This document shows positions 5,504 to 5,954 of a stretch of DNA of 5,954 nucleotides, one piece after another. The DNA is from Streptosporangiaceae bacterium (lineage in GTDB: Bacteria > Actinomycetota > Actinomycetes > Streptosporangiales > Streptosporangiaceae): the NCBI GenBank assembly GCA_030050125.1, contig JASIJN010000310.1, positions 1 to 5,954 on the forward strand. The letters are read 5' to 3'. The notes below the pieces were generated by a model. The model had not been told where the DNA came from. It searched no databases and saw nothing but the letters and a program-made list of their open reading frames with translations. The position numbers and the translations under genes were made by a program. Every line of letters begins with the position of its first letter. Position 1 is the stretch's first letter.

Positions 5504-5954
5504 GTGATCGCCGGCATCCTGTCGCTGCAGGTCGGCGCCGGCCTGGCCGGGCGGATGTTCGGCCAGGTGACGCCCGCCGCCATGACCGGGCTGCGGCTGT
5601 GGACGTCCGCGGCGATCGTGGGGGCGCTCGGCGGCCGCGGGGTGGCGCGGTCGGTCCGTGACGTGCTGCGCGAGCGGGCCTGGCGGGACGCGGCGGTGGT
5701 GCTGGCGTTCGGCGTGACGCTGGGCGTGATGAACTTCTGCATCTACCAGTCGTTCGCGCGGATACCGCTGGGCATCGCGGTGACGATCGAGTTCCTGGGC
5801 CCGCTGGCCCTGGCCGTGGTCTCGTCGCGGCGGCCGATCGACCTGCTCTGGGTGGGCCTGGCCGCGGCGGGCGTGGCGCTGCTCAGCAACGGCTGGGCCA
5901 GCCTGGCCCAGGCCGGCCAGCGGCACCCGGCGGGCGCCGGCCCGTGCATTGAGG
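5504..5954 (+). CDS. EamA/DMT-family transporter (RhtA-like), 3'-truncated and start uncertain
   Basis: The N-terminal 150 residues of a membrane transporter of the drug/metabolite superfamily; full-length members have about 290-300 residues and ten helices. Characterised relatives include RhtA, a threonine/homoserine exporter. Visible features are a first helix with LSLQVGAGLAGRMF followed by a small-residue loop and LRLW, a later helix at 64-80 ending MNFCIYQSFARIPLGIAV, and the hallmark EFLGPL at 96-101, then RRPIDLLWVGLAAAGVALL. The frame is open to the window end. GTG 5504 is the first standard start, but it lies inside helix 1 with no Shine-Dalgarno sequence, and family-like sequence continues upstream, so translation probably begins earlier. 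It follows the ABC permease closely and may share its transcript. Export of an amino acid or small metabolite is a family-level guess; the substrate is unknown. Confidence 0.8.
   Translation, partial: MIAGILSLQVGAGLAGRMFGQVTPAAMTGLRLWTSAAIVGALGGRGVARSVRDVLRERAWRDAAVVLAFGVTLGVMNFCIYQSFARIPLGIAVTIEFLGPLALAVVSSRRPIDLLWVGLAAAGVALLSNGWASLAQAGQRHPAGAGPCIE

Noticed and set aside
4654..5661. Frame-1 open frame across the permease into the EamA gene, including GTG 5416
   Set aside because: Its product is arginine/glycine/alanine-rich with no membrane helices, while frame 2 gives clear ones. It was kept only as one possible frameshifted start for the EamA protein.
4469..5926. 485-codon minus-strand open frame opposite the permease and EamA genes
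   Set aside because: The translation is dominated by Gln, Arg, His and Gly with no domain or hydrophobic segments. The opposite strand encodes clear membrane proteins.
5912..5954. Hydrophilic tail (AGQRHPAGAGPCIE) at the end of the EamA fragment, considered as a sign of disruption
   Set aside because: EamA proteins commonly have a loop after this helix and the frame stays open. The window simply ends too soon to judge.

Overview
The window is about 6 kb of very GC-rich DNA. Every real gene is on the + strand, nearly all codons end in G or C, GTG starts are used, and genes are tightly packed with short gaps or 4-base overlaps. This points to an actinomycete (Actinomycetota); the sequence alone does not settle the genus. 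There is no RNA gene, CRISPR array or mobile element, and no gene-free stretch longer than about 85 bases.

Left part (3-3659): four co-directional genes with gaps of 33, 47 and 25 bases, which look like one operon. They are the C-terminal half of a glutamine-synthetase-like ligase (cut by the window edge), an NAD(P)-dependent aldehyde dehydrogenase, a short-chain dehydrogenase/reductase (SDR) and a class-I glutamine-amidotransferase-like gamma-glutamyl hydrolase of the PuuD type. The set resembles the gamma-glutamylation (Puu-type) route for using amines. An amine is capped with glutamate, its free end is oxidised, and the cap is then removed. An SDR sits where the flavin amine oxidase PuuB would be expected. 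An alcohol oxidation followed by an aldehyde oxidation would suit an amino alcohol such as ethanolamine better than a diamine; this is an inference.

Middle (3660-3701): a 42-base gap holds a GC-rich hairpin and then a TAGACT -10 element placed so that transcription would begin at or next to the GTG start of the next gene, implying a leaderless mRNA.

Right part (3702-5954): an ABC exporter ATPase and its ABC-2 type permease overlap by GTGA. They resemble the actinobacterial pair that, from memory, usually lies beside a heme A synthase (COX15/CtaA) gene. Here they are followed by an EamA/RhtA-like transporter running off the window. The transporter's reading frame is clear, but its start is not: the coding-like frame extends back to the permease stop codon with no ATG, GTG or TTG where a Shine-Dalgarno-like GGGAG would place one. 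This start and a cluster of AT-ending codons inside the SDR gene are the two oddest local features. I see no clear new biological system.
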